The position numbers and the translations under genes were made by a program. Shown here piece by piece: positions 28,201 through 36,269 of a stretch of DNA of 64,000 bases (position 1 is the first letter of the stretch; each line of letters begins with the position of its first letter). Where the stretch lies: positions 1,488,001 through 1,552,000 of the forward strand of contig NZ_OY771649.1 in assembly GCF_963674925.1 (NCBI RefSeq), given 5' to 3'. Origin of the DNA: an uncultured Draconibacterium sp. (GTDB taxonomy: Bacteria; Bacteroidota; Bacteroidia; Bacteroidales; Prolixibacteraceae). The notes under the pieces are model-generated. The model searched no databases, was not told where the DNA came from, and saw only the letters and a list, made by a program, of their open reading frames with translations.

Positions 28201-29244
28201 AATAAACTTATTTTTTGTCAGGCGATTTAGATTGGCATCGGGATTAAAGTTTTTAAAATATTTGAAATTAACGGCCAAACCATTGTCGAAAGTCCCCAGC
28301 CAGGTATTACCACAATTATCGACCAACACTGATGAAAAACTTTTAGAATTTAAGCCTGAAATAACATTATCTGAGTTTAACAAACCTAGTTTTCCTGTAG
28401 ATACATTGTATTCGTACAACCCCGAATTATAGGTGCCTATCCAAATTATTCCGGCAGTTTTCTCAATAATAAATTCAATTTTACACCCCGAAAGCATAAC
28501 ATCAGGCGTTGTTCCGTTCAGGTTCTTTGCTGCATTCATTGTTGCGGTACCGAACAGGGTAATTCCGTTGTTGGTTCCAAGCCATATTTGATTTCGCTGG
28601 TAATCCTCGTAAATTGAATTTATAATGTTTGGACCATGCAGAAAAGCTTCATTTCCGGAAAAAGCATGTACAACCGAATTATTTTCTACAAATAACAATT
28701 CCCGGTTGCTGCCACACCACAAGCGCTTCTTTCTGTCAACAAACAATACATTAATTCGAATCCGTTCGGAGATAAGAGTTACTTCGCCTGATTGCAATAC
28801 TTTATACAAACCACTATCTGTTGCAACATACAACTCTCCGTTCCATTTTTTTATGTCCAGTATGTATCTTGCTCCAATTTCAGTAAAACGCCTGATAAAT
28901 TTTTGCTCCCGAATATTGTAGCAACTAAGTCCATTATTGGTGCCCACAAATAAGCAATCATCCGAGTCGCAATAAAGTGCCGTAATTAAATCAGAACTTA
29001 GTCCCAGCGAATCGTTTCTATCGAAATAATATTGTTGAAATTCGTAGCCATTAAAACGGTTAAGCCCCCGTTGCGTGCCAATCCAAATGTACCCCTGATT
29101 ATCCTGGCAAAGTGTATTAATGTTAAGGTTCGACAAGCCGTGTTCGATAGAAATGTTCTGAAAATGTGCATTCGTGGCCAGGGCACTTAAAACACTAACA
29201 TAAAAACAAAGAAATATTACCGCTATTTTCATCACCTTTCTCAT
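25249..29244 (-). CDS. Hybrid two-component system sensor/AraC regulator (HTCS) of the PUL
   Basis: This is a 1331-residue one-protein signalling system. It has a leader (about 1-23) and a periplasmic two-blade-repeat sensor of Reg_prop type (about 30-690, many GYIWIGT-like repeats), then a Y_Y_Y domain (about 695-765). A transmembrane helix follows (about 770-798), with a HisKA domain with NISHEFRTPL (phospho-acceptor His820) and an HATPase (NAVKFTPNGG, DSGLGIEP, GTGIGLDFC). The receiver has phospho-acceptor Asp1131 in VSDVMMP, and a C-terminal AraC-type DNA-binding domain spans about 1230-1331. The family senses an oligosaccharide in the periplasm and activates the neighbouring PUL. All catalytic residues are intact. 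A second ATG four codons in (29232) is an alternative start with a better leader. Confidence 0.97.
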   Translation of the reverse strand: MRKVMKIAVIFLCFYVSVLSALATNAHFQNISIEHGLSNLNINTLCQDNQGYIWIGTQRGLNRFNGYEFQQYYFDRNDSLGLSSDLITALYCDSDDCLFVGTNNGLSCYNIREQKFIRRFTEIGARYILDIKKWNGELYVATDSGLYKVLQSGEVTLISERIRINVLFVDRKKRLWCGSNRELLFVENNSVVHAFSGNEAFLHGPNIINSIYEDYQRNQIWLGTNNGITLFGTATMNAAKNLNGTTPDVMLSGCKIEFIIEKTAGIIWIGTYNSGLYEYNVSTGKLGLLNSDNVISGLNSKSFSSVLVDNCGNTWLGTFDNGLAVNFKYFKNFNPDANLNRLTKNKFITSISSFGNSSLLISTRGDGFYTYNKTTGNSCHYTSGNSDLGSNFLKNTCLDNSNQVWIGSLSGIQVFNLSTQTFYNLSPEIKIGYSTIFCDKEWIYLGIPGLGLMVFDKDRSLIYHIEKCGPNITKIVEVNENELLLTSFGRGVYLYDKNTKNAIPLHEKFPEVEGLNRIVTAHIDKTGDFWLGSYLWGMYCVDRKNGTISNFDKSTGLPSNDVIGIVEDEYNQLWLSTSYGLSRLNKNTGTIKNYFINEGVNNTQFHEKSAFRSDDGMIFIGGNYGLTCFYPEQLVLPNVAPLRLILEELQVLNNTVMPSSDGRILKEPISFASKITLSHKEKEFSLKLTAFDFLSSEQVQYAYRLKGLDKNWIEIGTRRLVSFAYLKPGTYTFQFKAKSTDGDWSEPSKPLEIEIRPAPWFAWWALSLYALIIALTTWGVFRFLFRLKLYRHKLEMEQYEHQREKDIHEMKLRFFTNISHEFRTPLTIISGLAKQLTDSNKSEQQKSQVIQSLQLNIKRLLKLVNQILVFRELEKDTLELKLKTQNIAVLVADAVKPFEFYAAKKDIAIHYSNVDNYNLALDDDKVDKVLSNIIANAVKFTPNGGNIKISSQILNANQVKSAYETATLPESESFIQIQIADSGLGIEPANLKTIFQRYKKFDSEQADYSGTGIGLDFCQKLISLHNGYIKAENAKERGAVFSFVLPVNQNNLATSLTEAVVENGGAVSVTSQTKEIIKRKHKTVLVVEDDAELNQLLTESLKEYYSVLSSFDGSEALELIENKAIDLIVSDVMMPSVNGFEFCEQVKTSEKWAHIPFILLSAKTDIETQISGLNTGADLYITKPFEMNYLLAVVDSQMSNREKIHQIFMNGAMPKFEKDELNQNDILFLKKVNKLIEENYRNTAFNVADLAQLMNMSRSTFYRKFIGLTNVTPNDYIKKFKVNKAVELLKTKSYSIAETSELAGFATQGYFSTTFKNEMGLTPSEFVKKNV

Positions 29245-29331
29245 CCAATAAGCACGCGCTATCTTAAAACAATTATCACTATTTATTGCACATATTATTC
29301 ATCATCATGCTGATACCCAACAACAGCACCA

Positions 29332-30810
29332 CTATTCAGGCCTGATATAATGCGGATTGGGAACGGGAATCAAAGCCCCTGTTTCGTTGAGCCAGTTCGC
29401 CAATTTTGATTTAAGGTTAGTGGCAATCTCAGGCAAATACCCTATCGAATCACGTGTTTCACTTAAATCAGAACAAACATTATAAAGTTCGTAAGCATCA
29501 GTAGCATCGTCATTTAAGCCATACAAACGGTACAATTTGTAATCTCCCTCGCGAATATACGAACCACCAACATCAGCGCCAATCTGCTTTTTACGCGGAA
29601 AATGACAAAACAATGGTCGCTGTTCCAGCACTCCGCTGGTTGTTAGTAAAGGCATAATATTTTTCCCATCGCAAACATCCTTTTCTTTCGAAATCTCAAT
29701 TCCCGCGATATTACAAAATGTAGGATAAAAATCGATAATATGTACAGGCGTATTTTCTGTGGCTCTGGCTTTTTCCTTACCCGGAAATTTAATAAGCAGT
29801 GGTACCCGTACTCCTCCTTCGTAAAAACAGCATTTACCGGCTCGCAAAGGCTCATTCGATGTAACGGGTATGTCCGGATTATTTTTATCGTTTGTCCAGT
29901 GCACACCTCCATTATCGCCCATTACAACTACCATTGTATTTTCTTCAATCCCCAGTTCCTCCAGCTTATTCATTACCTTACCCACACTTTCATCCAGGGC
30001 TTCTATCATGGCAGCCATTACCGGATTTTTATGCTTCCCCAAAGAACCTTTCACCAGTTTTTGCCTGTATTTTTCAACCACATCAGCTTTTGCCTCATAA
30101 GGAGAATGAACATTGAAGTGCGCGAAATAGATAAAGAATTTTTCGTCTTTTACATTTTCAATTGTTTTGCACACTTCATCGGTAATCCTTTCGGTAATAT
30201 ATTCACCTTCGGGGCCCTGTGGTAAACTACCAAGCCCGTTATACGGAGCAAAATAGCCACCCCTTCCGGGTCCCGCACCTCCAACCGCAAATTCATGGTC
30301 GAATCCTTGTTTTGTAGGATAAAAGTCCGGGGTTCCTAAATGCCATTTGCCAAATTGAAAGGTTTTATAACCAGCACTTCTAAGTTCTTCAGCTATGGTA
30401 ATTTCCTCCAGCGGTAAATGGTTTTTCGATTCGGGGAAGCAAGTTTTTATATCTGCGCCTGCCGAACCGGGCAGAACCGGATTCGATGTGCTGGCTCCCG
30501 TTATTGCAGCGTGCATGTGCAATCTGGCTCCAGGATATTTACCGGTAAGAAAAGCCGCACGCGAAGGCGAACAAAGCGGATGTGCATATGCCTGCGAAAA
30601 GAATGTTCCCTGGCTTGCCAATTTATCGAGGTTAGGCGTTTCGTAAAACGCGGAACCCTCGTTACGCCCGTTCATCTGCCAGTCGGTCCAGCCCCAGTCG
30701 TCGGCAAGAATAAAAATAATATTTAAAGGTTCGTGTGCCTTTGTATTTTGGGCAAACGAAGTATACAAAAATACAATTTGTAAAAGGCAACTTAAAACAA
30801 TTGTTCTCAT
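29332..30810 (-). CDS. S1 family sulfatase, exported
   Basis: This is a full-length sulfatase. I start it at ATG 30810 (MRTIVLSCLL), which gives a clean 20-residue leader ending SFA. The upstream start at 30858 would add 16 polar residues before it. Metal site IIFILADDWGWTDW, FGly signature CSPSR beginning at Cys80, FQFGKWHLGTPDF and VVVMGDNGGVHWT are all present. It ends in a C-terminal lid with LYNVCSDLSETRDSIG. Its protein shares length and motif layout with the sulfatases at 3168-4850 and 6322-7851, so these three are probably related by duplication (inference). It lies immediately upstream of the HTCS gene, and the hybrid sensor may share its transcript. Substrate position is unknown. 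Confidence 0.94.
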   Translation of the reverse strand: MRTIVLSCLLQIVFLYTSFAQNTKAHEPLNIIFILADDWGWTDWQMNGRNEGSAFYETPNLDKLASQGTFFSQAYAHPLCSPSRAAFLTGKYPGARLHMHAAITGASTSNPVLPGSAGADIKTCFPESKNHLPLEEITIAEELRSAGYKTFQFGKWHLGTPDFYPTKQGFDHEFAVGGAGPGRGGYFAPYNGLGSLPQGPEGEYITERITDEVCKTIENVKDEKFFIYFAHFNVHSPYEAKADVVEKYRQKLVKGSLGKHKNPVMAAMIEALDESVGKVMNKLEELGIEENTMVVVMGDNGGVHWTNDKNNPDIPVTSNEPLRAGKCCFYEGGVRVPLLIKFPGKEKARATENTPVHIIDFYPTFCNIAGIEISKEKDVCDGKNIMPLLTTSGVLEQRPLFCHFPRKKQIGADVGGSYIREGDYKLYRLYGLNDDATDAYELYNVCSDLSETRDSIGYLPEIATNLKSKLANWLNETGALIPVPNPHYIRPE

Positions 30811-30921
30811 CGAAGTTTTATTATTTCTTATTAAACCGTGAAATAACAAAAGTTTCAAAACAAGAGCGTGCTGATTTGTGTCAACGATTTGCTGATATGT
30901 CCTATTTTAAGCGAAGTGTGG

Positions 30922-32322
30922 TTATTTCACTTCGTTGCCCATTACTTCCAGGTATTTTCTGAACTCTTGTACTGCATCTGCATACTTTTCCTCCCCAACC
31001 AAATTTACTTTTTCAAGAGAATCGTTTTCCAGGTCGTAAAATTCTTCAAAAGGAGTACTCAGGTCAGCGTATTTTATGTATTTGTATTTTTTCGAAATCA
31101 CGGCCTCGGAATTGGGTATTGTCGGAATATCAAGGTTGTGCTCGTAAAAAAACATTTCCCTTTCGGGTGTTTTATGTGAGAGCAAATCCAGTGCATTTAT
31201 TCCCTGCATTGTTTCAGGTATTTCAACACCTGCCAGCGATAAAATGGTGGGTGCCACATCAATATTCAATGCAAATTCATCAACTCTTTTTCCTCTTTGG
31301 CTTTCATCAGCTCTGGGGTCGAAAACAAAAAACGGTACTTTAACCGACTCGCGGTGCGCATACCATTTTCCGGCCAATCCGTGTTCGCCCAGGTAAAAAC
31401 CGTTGTCGCCCATAAAAACTATTATTGTATTTTCGGCTTTACCTATTTCCTCCAACTTCTTTCTGAGTATTCCAATGGCATCGTCAACTCCGCTTATTAA
31501 ACGATAATACGAACGCACCGATTCCTGGAACTTTTCTTTATCGGGGAAACGTATTTCCCAACGTTTACGAGCCTCATTTTGTCGTTCTACGCCATTAAAT
31601 ACCGGTATCCTGAAATCTTGTGGGAAGAAGGAATAATACGACGAACCGGCAGTTTCGGGCAAGGCAAATTCTACATTAGCATACAATTTTTTATAACGCT
31701 CAGCGTAAATAAACTGGCGAGGGTCGCCATCCTGGCAGTGTGGAGCCTTAAAACTTACCGACAAACAAAAAGGTTTTTCGTCTTTCCCGAACCTTTCCAG
31801 AAATTCGTTGATACGGCTACTTACAATATCTGTGTAGTGAATAAAGTTCCCCTCTCCATCTTCGTTCTCATAGTTAGGTTGGTGCAAGGCATCGCAGCCC
31901 CAGTAATGGTACAACGAATCGGGAAAATCCTGCGGATTTCCCACACCGTATTTGCCGATAAAACCAATGGAATAACCATTGTTTTTTAATAACATGGGGT
32001 AAGTTTGCTGAAGTGCCGCCGGCGAAAACGGAGTACGAAAACCTTCTATTCCGTGCCTTGAAACGTACTGCCCGGAGAGAATACTTGCGCGGCTACTGCA
32101 ACAAATTGAGGTGGTCACGTGGGCATTGGTAAACAACACGCCATTATTTGCCAGGTCGTCCATATTAGGCGTTTGAATTATTTTATTTCCCATGGCTCCC
32201 ATGGCGTCCCAGCGCTGGTCGTCGGTTAACAGAAAAATAATGTTAGGCTGCTTTTCAGTATGCCCGGAAAAGGAGCATCCAAAAGTGCCTAACAACGCCA
32301 GTATAAACACATTTAATTTCAT
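30922..32322 (-). CDS. S1 family sulfatase with CCSSR signature, lipoprotein
   Basis: This is a sulfatase of about 466 residues. ATG 32322 is preferred because it yields a compact lipoprotein signal (MKLNVFILALLGTFGC, lipid Cys16). An ATG at 32346 would add eight residues rich in Cys, Phe and Trp. Motifs are IIFLLTDDQRWDAMGAMG, FGly signature CCSSR (Cys74 modified, with Ser in place of the usual Pro), GFIGKYGVGNPQDF, and IVFMGDNGFYLGEHGLAGKW. The DDQRWDAMG and DNGFYLGEHGLAGKW pair is the pattern of the S1 branch related to N-sulfoglucosamine and choline-like sulfatases (SulfAtlas S1_8/S1_11 region; exact subfamily uncertain). It follows the hydroxyacid dehydrogenase by 82 bp. Confidence 0.93.
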   Translation of the reverse strand: MKLNVFILALLGTFGCSFSGHTEKQPNIIFLLTDDQRWDAMGAMGNKIIQTPNMDDLANNGVLFTNAHVTTSICCSSRASILSGQYVSRHGIEGFRTPFSPAALQQTYPMLLKNNGYSIGFIGKYGVGNPQDFPDSLYHYWGCDALHQPNYENEDGEGNFIHYTDIVSSRINEFLERFGKDEKPFCLSVSFKAPHCQDGDPRQFIYAERYKKLYANVEFALPETAGSSYYSFFPQDFRIPVFNGVERQNEARKRWEIRFPDKEKFQESVRSYYRLISGVDDAIGILRKKLEEIGKAENTIIVFMGDNGFYLGEHGLAGKWYAHRESVKVPFFVFDPRADESQRGKRVDEFALNIDVAPTILSLAGVEIPETMQGINALDLLSHKTPEREMFFYEHNLDIPTIPNSEAVISKKYKYIKYADLSTPFEEFYDLENDSLEKVNLVGEEKYADAVQEFRKYLEVMGNEVK

Positions 32323-32404
32323 CCAACACAAAAATCTACAAAACATCGTTATTTATATTTAATTATCCACTCCTTCTGTTGTTTACCGTTCATCCAAAAC
32401 TATT

Positions 32405-33415
32405 TTAACACGACAAAACAGTTTCAATTTTGTGCACCCCGTAATGCACCGCCGACACGATATTAACTAAAGCACCGTTTACCATACTTTGAACTGCCGC
32501 ATCGGTATAGAATGCAATATGCTGGGTTGTAATTACATTGGGGAATTGCCTGATATATGCCATTTCGCGATTACTAATGATGTCGTTTTTCCGGTCGTGA
32601 TGGTAAATACCGCTTTCATTCTCAAAAACATCCATTGCCAACGCTCCTATTCTTTGATTTTCGATACCTTCAATAAGGTCATTAATATTCATAATTTCAC
32701 CTCTGGCGCAGTTAATTAAAGCCACTCCATCTTTCATTGATTGAATGCTGTTACGATTTACCATCTGGCTGGTTTTATCGGTAAGAGGAACATGAAAACT
32801 AATCACATCGGCCAAAGCGTACAGTTCTTCCAACGACACATACCTCGCAATATCCTTTACATCCTCAGCTTCGTGTCTGCTACAGGCAATTAACTCGCAG
32901 CCAAATCCCGCCAGATTTTTAAGCACCTGTTTCCCAATACTTCCGGTACCAACAACTCCAATGGTGAGGTCTTTCATTTCTTTTCCACGTAAACCTGATA
33001 ATGAATAATCATTAACATTAATACGAAACAAAGCTTGCTTGTATTTCCGCAGGCTCATAAGAATTAACATCACGGTATAATCGGCCACACCATTGGGAGC
33101 ATAATTTACACTACTAACATGAATATCCAGTGCTTTGGCTGCATTAACATCGATATGGTTTACCCCAACAGTTCGTGTAGCCACGCATTGGATACCCATT
33201 TGCTTAATACAGGTTATTAGTGCTTTATCAATCCGGCTTTGCCCCAGCGTTGTGACGGCTATGCTATTCCCGGCAAGAGTAAGTGTTTTTCGATTTAAAG
33301 TTTCAGAAGTATAAATAATTTCCAGATTCAGGAGCTTTGCCTGTTCTTCAAAAAAAATCCTTTCATCTTCACGCACCTCATAGGCAGTAAGCTTTATCTT
33401 CTTCCTATTATCCAT
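32405..33415 (-). CDS. D-2-hydroxyacid dehydrogenase (D-lactate dehydrogenase/VanH-like)
   Basis: This is a cytoplasmic NAD-dependent D-isomer 2-hydroxyacid dehydrogenase of 336 residues. It interconverts a 2-keto acid and a D-2-hydroxy acid. The Rossmann motif GTGSIG (G156-G158-G161) and the catalytic set Arg238 (CARGE), Glu265 (DVFENE) and His299 (TTQHIAFYTD) are all present. RTVGVNHIDVNAAK and APNGVADYTVMLILM are typical of the D-lactate dehydrogenase/VanH branch. It is unusual here as a cytoplasmic enzyme between secreted glycanases and sulfatases. A role in disposing of pyruvate or lactate from deoxy-sugar breakdown is possible but inferred. The direction and substrate cannot be told from sequence. 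Confidence 0.93.
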   Translation of the reverse strand: MDNRKKIKLTAYEVREDERIFFEEQAKLLNLEIIYTSETLNRKTLTLAGNSIAVTTLGQSRIDKALITCIKQMGIQCVATRTVGVNHIDVNAAKALDIHVSSVNYAPNGVADYTVMLILMSLRKYKQALFRINVNDYSLSGLRGKEMKDLTIGVVGTGSIGKQVLKNLAGFGCELIACSRHEAEDVKDIARYVSLEELYALADVISFHVPLTDKTSQMVNRNSIQSMKDGVALINCARGEIMNINDLIEGIENQRIGALAMDVFENESGIYHHDRKNDIISNREMAYIRQFPNVITTQHIAFYTDAAVQSMVNGALVNIVSAVHYGVHKIETVLSC

Positions 33416-33448
33416 CTACTGATTTTTTGTGACACCAATATGCCCCGA

Positions 33449-34294
33449 TTATTGATTGTCTCTTAAATAAATAAGCCGCTTCACGCCCGCTTCAACTGAA
33501 TTACGCTCACCCAGCATGGTGGTATTTTTATCTTCTCTCAACCGGTTATAGGCTGCTACAACAATATGAAAATCAGACTGCCGGAGTAAATTCGATTCTT
33601 TATCCAGGTATTTGAATGTTGTCTCCATATGGTCTTCATATCTGTAATTGTTATCCGCTCCGCCATCGGGGGGAAGCAATAAAAAGGCAAGTTTGTTTCT
33701 GTCCAAAGCCAATTGCAGGCCTACAATTATTTTAAAATCAACAATTTCTTTGGTATGTGTAACATGTGCTTCAAAACAAACCCCCCCAACGTTTTCATTA
33801 TTTAGTGCCCGTAGCAATTCGTTTTTCCAATTTGGTATGCTATAACTGCGCGATAAAACAATTACCTTTTTACCGCTAGCATGCGCTACACTGTCAATAA
33901 TCTCATCAAACACAATCGTTGTTGAATGGGGGTCGTTGGCAACCACCTTTGGTTCGGCGTAAATGCACACCATTTCAATATTATCCTGTCCAATAATCTC
34001 TTTTGTTGGTGTAAATGCTTTCTTTGGAAATTTTTCAAAGTATTCTTCTGTAAACACAATTCCCGGCCCCAGTTTGTTAAAACCGGCTTTCCACTCTGTT
34101 AAAGGAATAGCTCCGGAATTTCCGGGAAGCGACCATACACCATCGCTTTTAATACGTTCGGCCGAAGGCAGTTCGTTTCTCCAGATTTGATTAATGTCCG
34201 TTAATATTTTAAAATTATAGTTTTGAGCCTGAACAGTTACTGTGGTGGTAACCATTAAAAACAATAGTAATATATAATGATTAAGTAATTTCAT
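33449..34294 (-). CDS. Exported protein of unknown family, barrel-like
   Basis: I do not recognise this protein. ATG 34294 gives 281 residues with a leader (about 1-23, ending VQAQ); an upstream TTG is less likely. Alternating hydrophobic strands and helices (IEMVCIYAEP, KVIVLSRSYS, VGGVCFEAHV, KLAFLLLPPDGGAD, FHIVVAAYNR) suggest a TIM-barrel-like or partial barrel fold. Glu and Asp lie at strand ends (Glu in CFEAH, Asp in PPDGG) as in glycosidases. It sits 9 bp after GH97 and 33 bp before the hydroxyacid dehydrogenase, inside the PUL, so a role in polysaccharide processing is reasonable. The length is short for a complete (beta/alpha)8 enzyme with extra domains, but no break is visible. Confidence 0.75.
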   Translation of the reverse strand: MKLLNHYILLLFLMVTTTVTVQAQNYNFKILTDINQIWRNELPSAERIKSDGVWSLPGNSGAIPLTEWKAGFNKLGPGIVFTEEYFEKFPKKAFTPTKEIIGQDNIEMVCIYAEPKVVANDPHSTTIVFDEIIDSVAHASGKKVIVLSRSYSIPNWKNELLRALNNENVGGVCFEAHVTHTKEIVDFKIIVGLQLALDRNKLAFLLLPPDGGADNNYRYEDHMETTFKYLDKESNLLRQSDFHIVVAAYNRLREDKNTTMLGERNSVEAGVKRLIYLRDNQ

Positions 34295-34303
34295 GCTGAA
34301 CAA

Positions 34304-36244
34304 TTATTTTGAAATAATACCCACAAAACCGCCACCGGGGGCACACTCGATTTTAAGTTTTTCTGCCCGGTGCAATTTCAACTTCATTTTTTCAAGTTTC
34401 GTTGCATTAAGTTTTGTTGCTTCCCCGTCTTTATACAAATCAATGGTATACGAATCATCGGGGAGAAAATCCAAATCTACTTCCAACAAGCGGGCATCGC
34501 TGTTGGTCATTCCTGCAATAAACCATTTGTTGCCGCTTTTTCGCGCCATTACAATATATTCACCTATCGCGCCTTGCAACACTTTTGTCTCATCCCAAAC
34601 AGCTTTTACCTTCTGTAAAAAGTCCATACCCGGTTGGTTTTTATAGTTTTCAGGGTGGTCGCACAACGTAGTAACCGGACTGTCGAACACTACAAATTTT
34701 GCCAGTTCGTGACAGCGGGTTCCCATAACCATTGTATTTTTTTGTGGCTTAAATTCGCCTTTTAACGCGTTAACAAATCCTCCGGGAGTGTAATCCATCG
34801 GTCCGGCCAACATTCGGGTAAATGGCAAAGTTACATTGTGTTCCGGTGTAACATTGTAAGTGAATTTATTGTACTCGTTGCCCAATACGCCTTCACGAGT
34901 CATCAGGTTAGGCCATGTACGCCTTATTCCTGTTGGTTTATACGCTCCATGAAAATTTACCATTAAATGGTGTTGGGCTGCCAGTTTAACGGTATTGTGA
35001 TACCACTCTACCATTTCATATCCATCCAGTGCCATAAAATCGATTTTTACACCAGCTATTCCCCAGCTTTCATAAAGGTTAAAGGCTTCTTCCATGTTAC
35101 GGTTCACATCTGTCCAATACAACCACAACCAAAGTTTTACGTTTTTTTGTTTAGCGTAACTAATAAGCATTGGCATATCCAATTGCTCTGCTAACGTTGT
35201 AACATCGGCTTCGGGTTTGTTATACTCGCCATACCACTGCCAGTCAATGAGCATGTAAGGGTATTCATTCTCGGCTGCCAGGTCGATAAATTTCTTTATT
35301 TCGTCGTTCTCCATATTAACATTGCGGCTCCACCAGCTGTCCCAGGTGCAAATACCAGGTTTAATCCACGACGTTTCTTCTATTTTGCAGGGCGGATTAA
35401 GGTTCGACACCATTTCTGATTCTATCAAATCTCCGGGCTTTTCGCCGAGCATTATCACTCTCCATGGTGATTTGTGTGGTAATTCCAATGTACATATAAA
35501 CCTATCTTCCACTCCATTATTTTTTATATTAGACAGGACAGTTCTCAGCTCTTTTGGATGCTGAGAGGTTCGTAAATACATTCCGGCCCACTTATCCAGG
35601 TGAGCCTCTGTAATTGCAGCATAACAATTTTCTGAAACTTTCAGGGTTAATGGCAGGCCGTAATATCCTTGTGGTGATAATCCGCTTAATGGCTGTTTAT
35701 TAAAATGTCCTTCCTGGTGAGATTTAAAACCCTTGTAATTGGCAGCCCAACAAGTAACATCGCTTTCAAAATTAAACGTAGTTAGTTCATTTTCAAGGTT
35801 GCATTTTTGACGGTCGGAACCTTGCGGAACCATATATCGAAAAGCAACTCCATCGTTGTAAGCCCTTACAATAACCTGAAATTTTCGGCCTGGAAATTTT
35901 AATTCTTCAAAATCTACCGTTAATTCGTTGTAGTGGTTCAAAATAGTTTCGTTCGGGTTATAAACAGGTTTCCAGGTTTCGTTAACCTCCTGAACTGCAC
36001 TTTCGACAACTTCGAGATTTAAACCCAAAACAGGGCCACTTTTTATCTTCAATCCCATATTTCCATCCAGAATAACCTTTTCTCCTCTGTATAAAACGGA
36101 ATAGGTTAACTTTTCACCAACGTTTAAAACACATTCAGTTTCTCCGTTGGGCGATTTTACAGAAACCGTTTTTGAATAAGCGCTCACACCCAAAATGGTG
36201 AGCAAAATAACAATCAGGCCAGTTGATTTAAGCAATGTTTGCAT
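34304..36244 (-). CDS. GH97 glycoside hydrolase, retaining alpha-galactosidase type
   Basis: This is a 646-residue exported GH97 enzyme. It has a leader (1-24), an N-terminal beta-super-sandwich (about 25-280), a (beta/alpha)8 catalytic domain (about 285-560) and a C-terminal all-beta domain. GH97 contains inverting alpha-glucosidases (SusB) and retaining alpha-galactosidases. Here GVKIDFMALDG supplies Asp402 at the nucleophile position of the retaining branch, and Glu457 in REGVLGNE lies exactly 55 residues later. That is the nucleophile-to-acid/base spacing of the Bacteroides thetaiotaomicron retaining enzyme (Asp415/Glu470). I therefore predict an alpha-galactosidase. It lies 25 bp after GH106. 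GH27 at 1406-2791 would have a related activity. Confidence 0.93.
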   Translation of the reverse strand: MQTLLKSTGLIVILLTILGVSAYSKTVSVKSPNGETECVLNVGEKLTYSVLYRGEKVILDGNMGLKIKSGPVLGLNLEVVESAVQEVNETWKPVYNPNETILNHYNELTVDFEELKFPGRKFQVIVRAYNDGVAFRYMVPQGSDRQKCNLENELTTFNFESDVTCWAANYKGFKSHQEGHFNKQPLSGLSPQGYYGLPLTLKVSENCYAAITEAHLDKWAGMYLRTSQHPKELRTVLSNIKNNGVEDRFICTLELPHKSPWRVIMLGEKPGDLIESEMVSNLNPPCKIEETSWIKPGICTWDSWWSRNVNMENDEIKKFIDLAAENEYPYMLIDWQWYGEYNKPEADVTTLAEQLDMPMLISYAKQKNVKLWLWLYWTDVNRNMEEAFNLYESWGIAGVKIDFMALDGYEMVEWYHNTVKLAAQHHLMVNFHGAYKPTGIRRTWPNLMTREGVLGNEYNKFTYNVTPEHNVTLPFTRMLAGPMDYTPGGFVNALKGEFKPQKNTMVMGTRCHELAKFVVFDSPVTTLCDHPENYKNQPGMDFLQKVKAVWDETKVLQGAIGEYIVMARKSGNKWFIAGMTNSDARLLEVDLDFLPDDSYTIDLYKDGEATKLNATKLEKMKLKLHRAEKLKIECAPGGGFVGIISK

Positions 36245-36269
36245 ATCGTTCTATTTTATGTATAATTTC

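Noticed and set aside
29740..30225. Plus-strand open frame of 161 codons opposite a sulfatase
   Set aside because: It is a shadow of the sulfatase reading frame; its translation has no recognisable domain.
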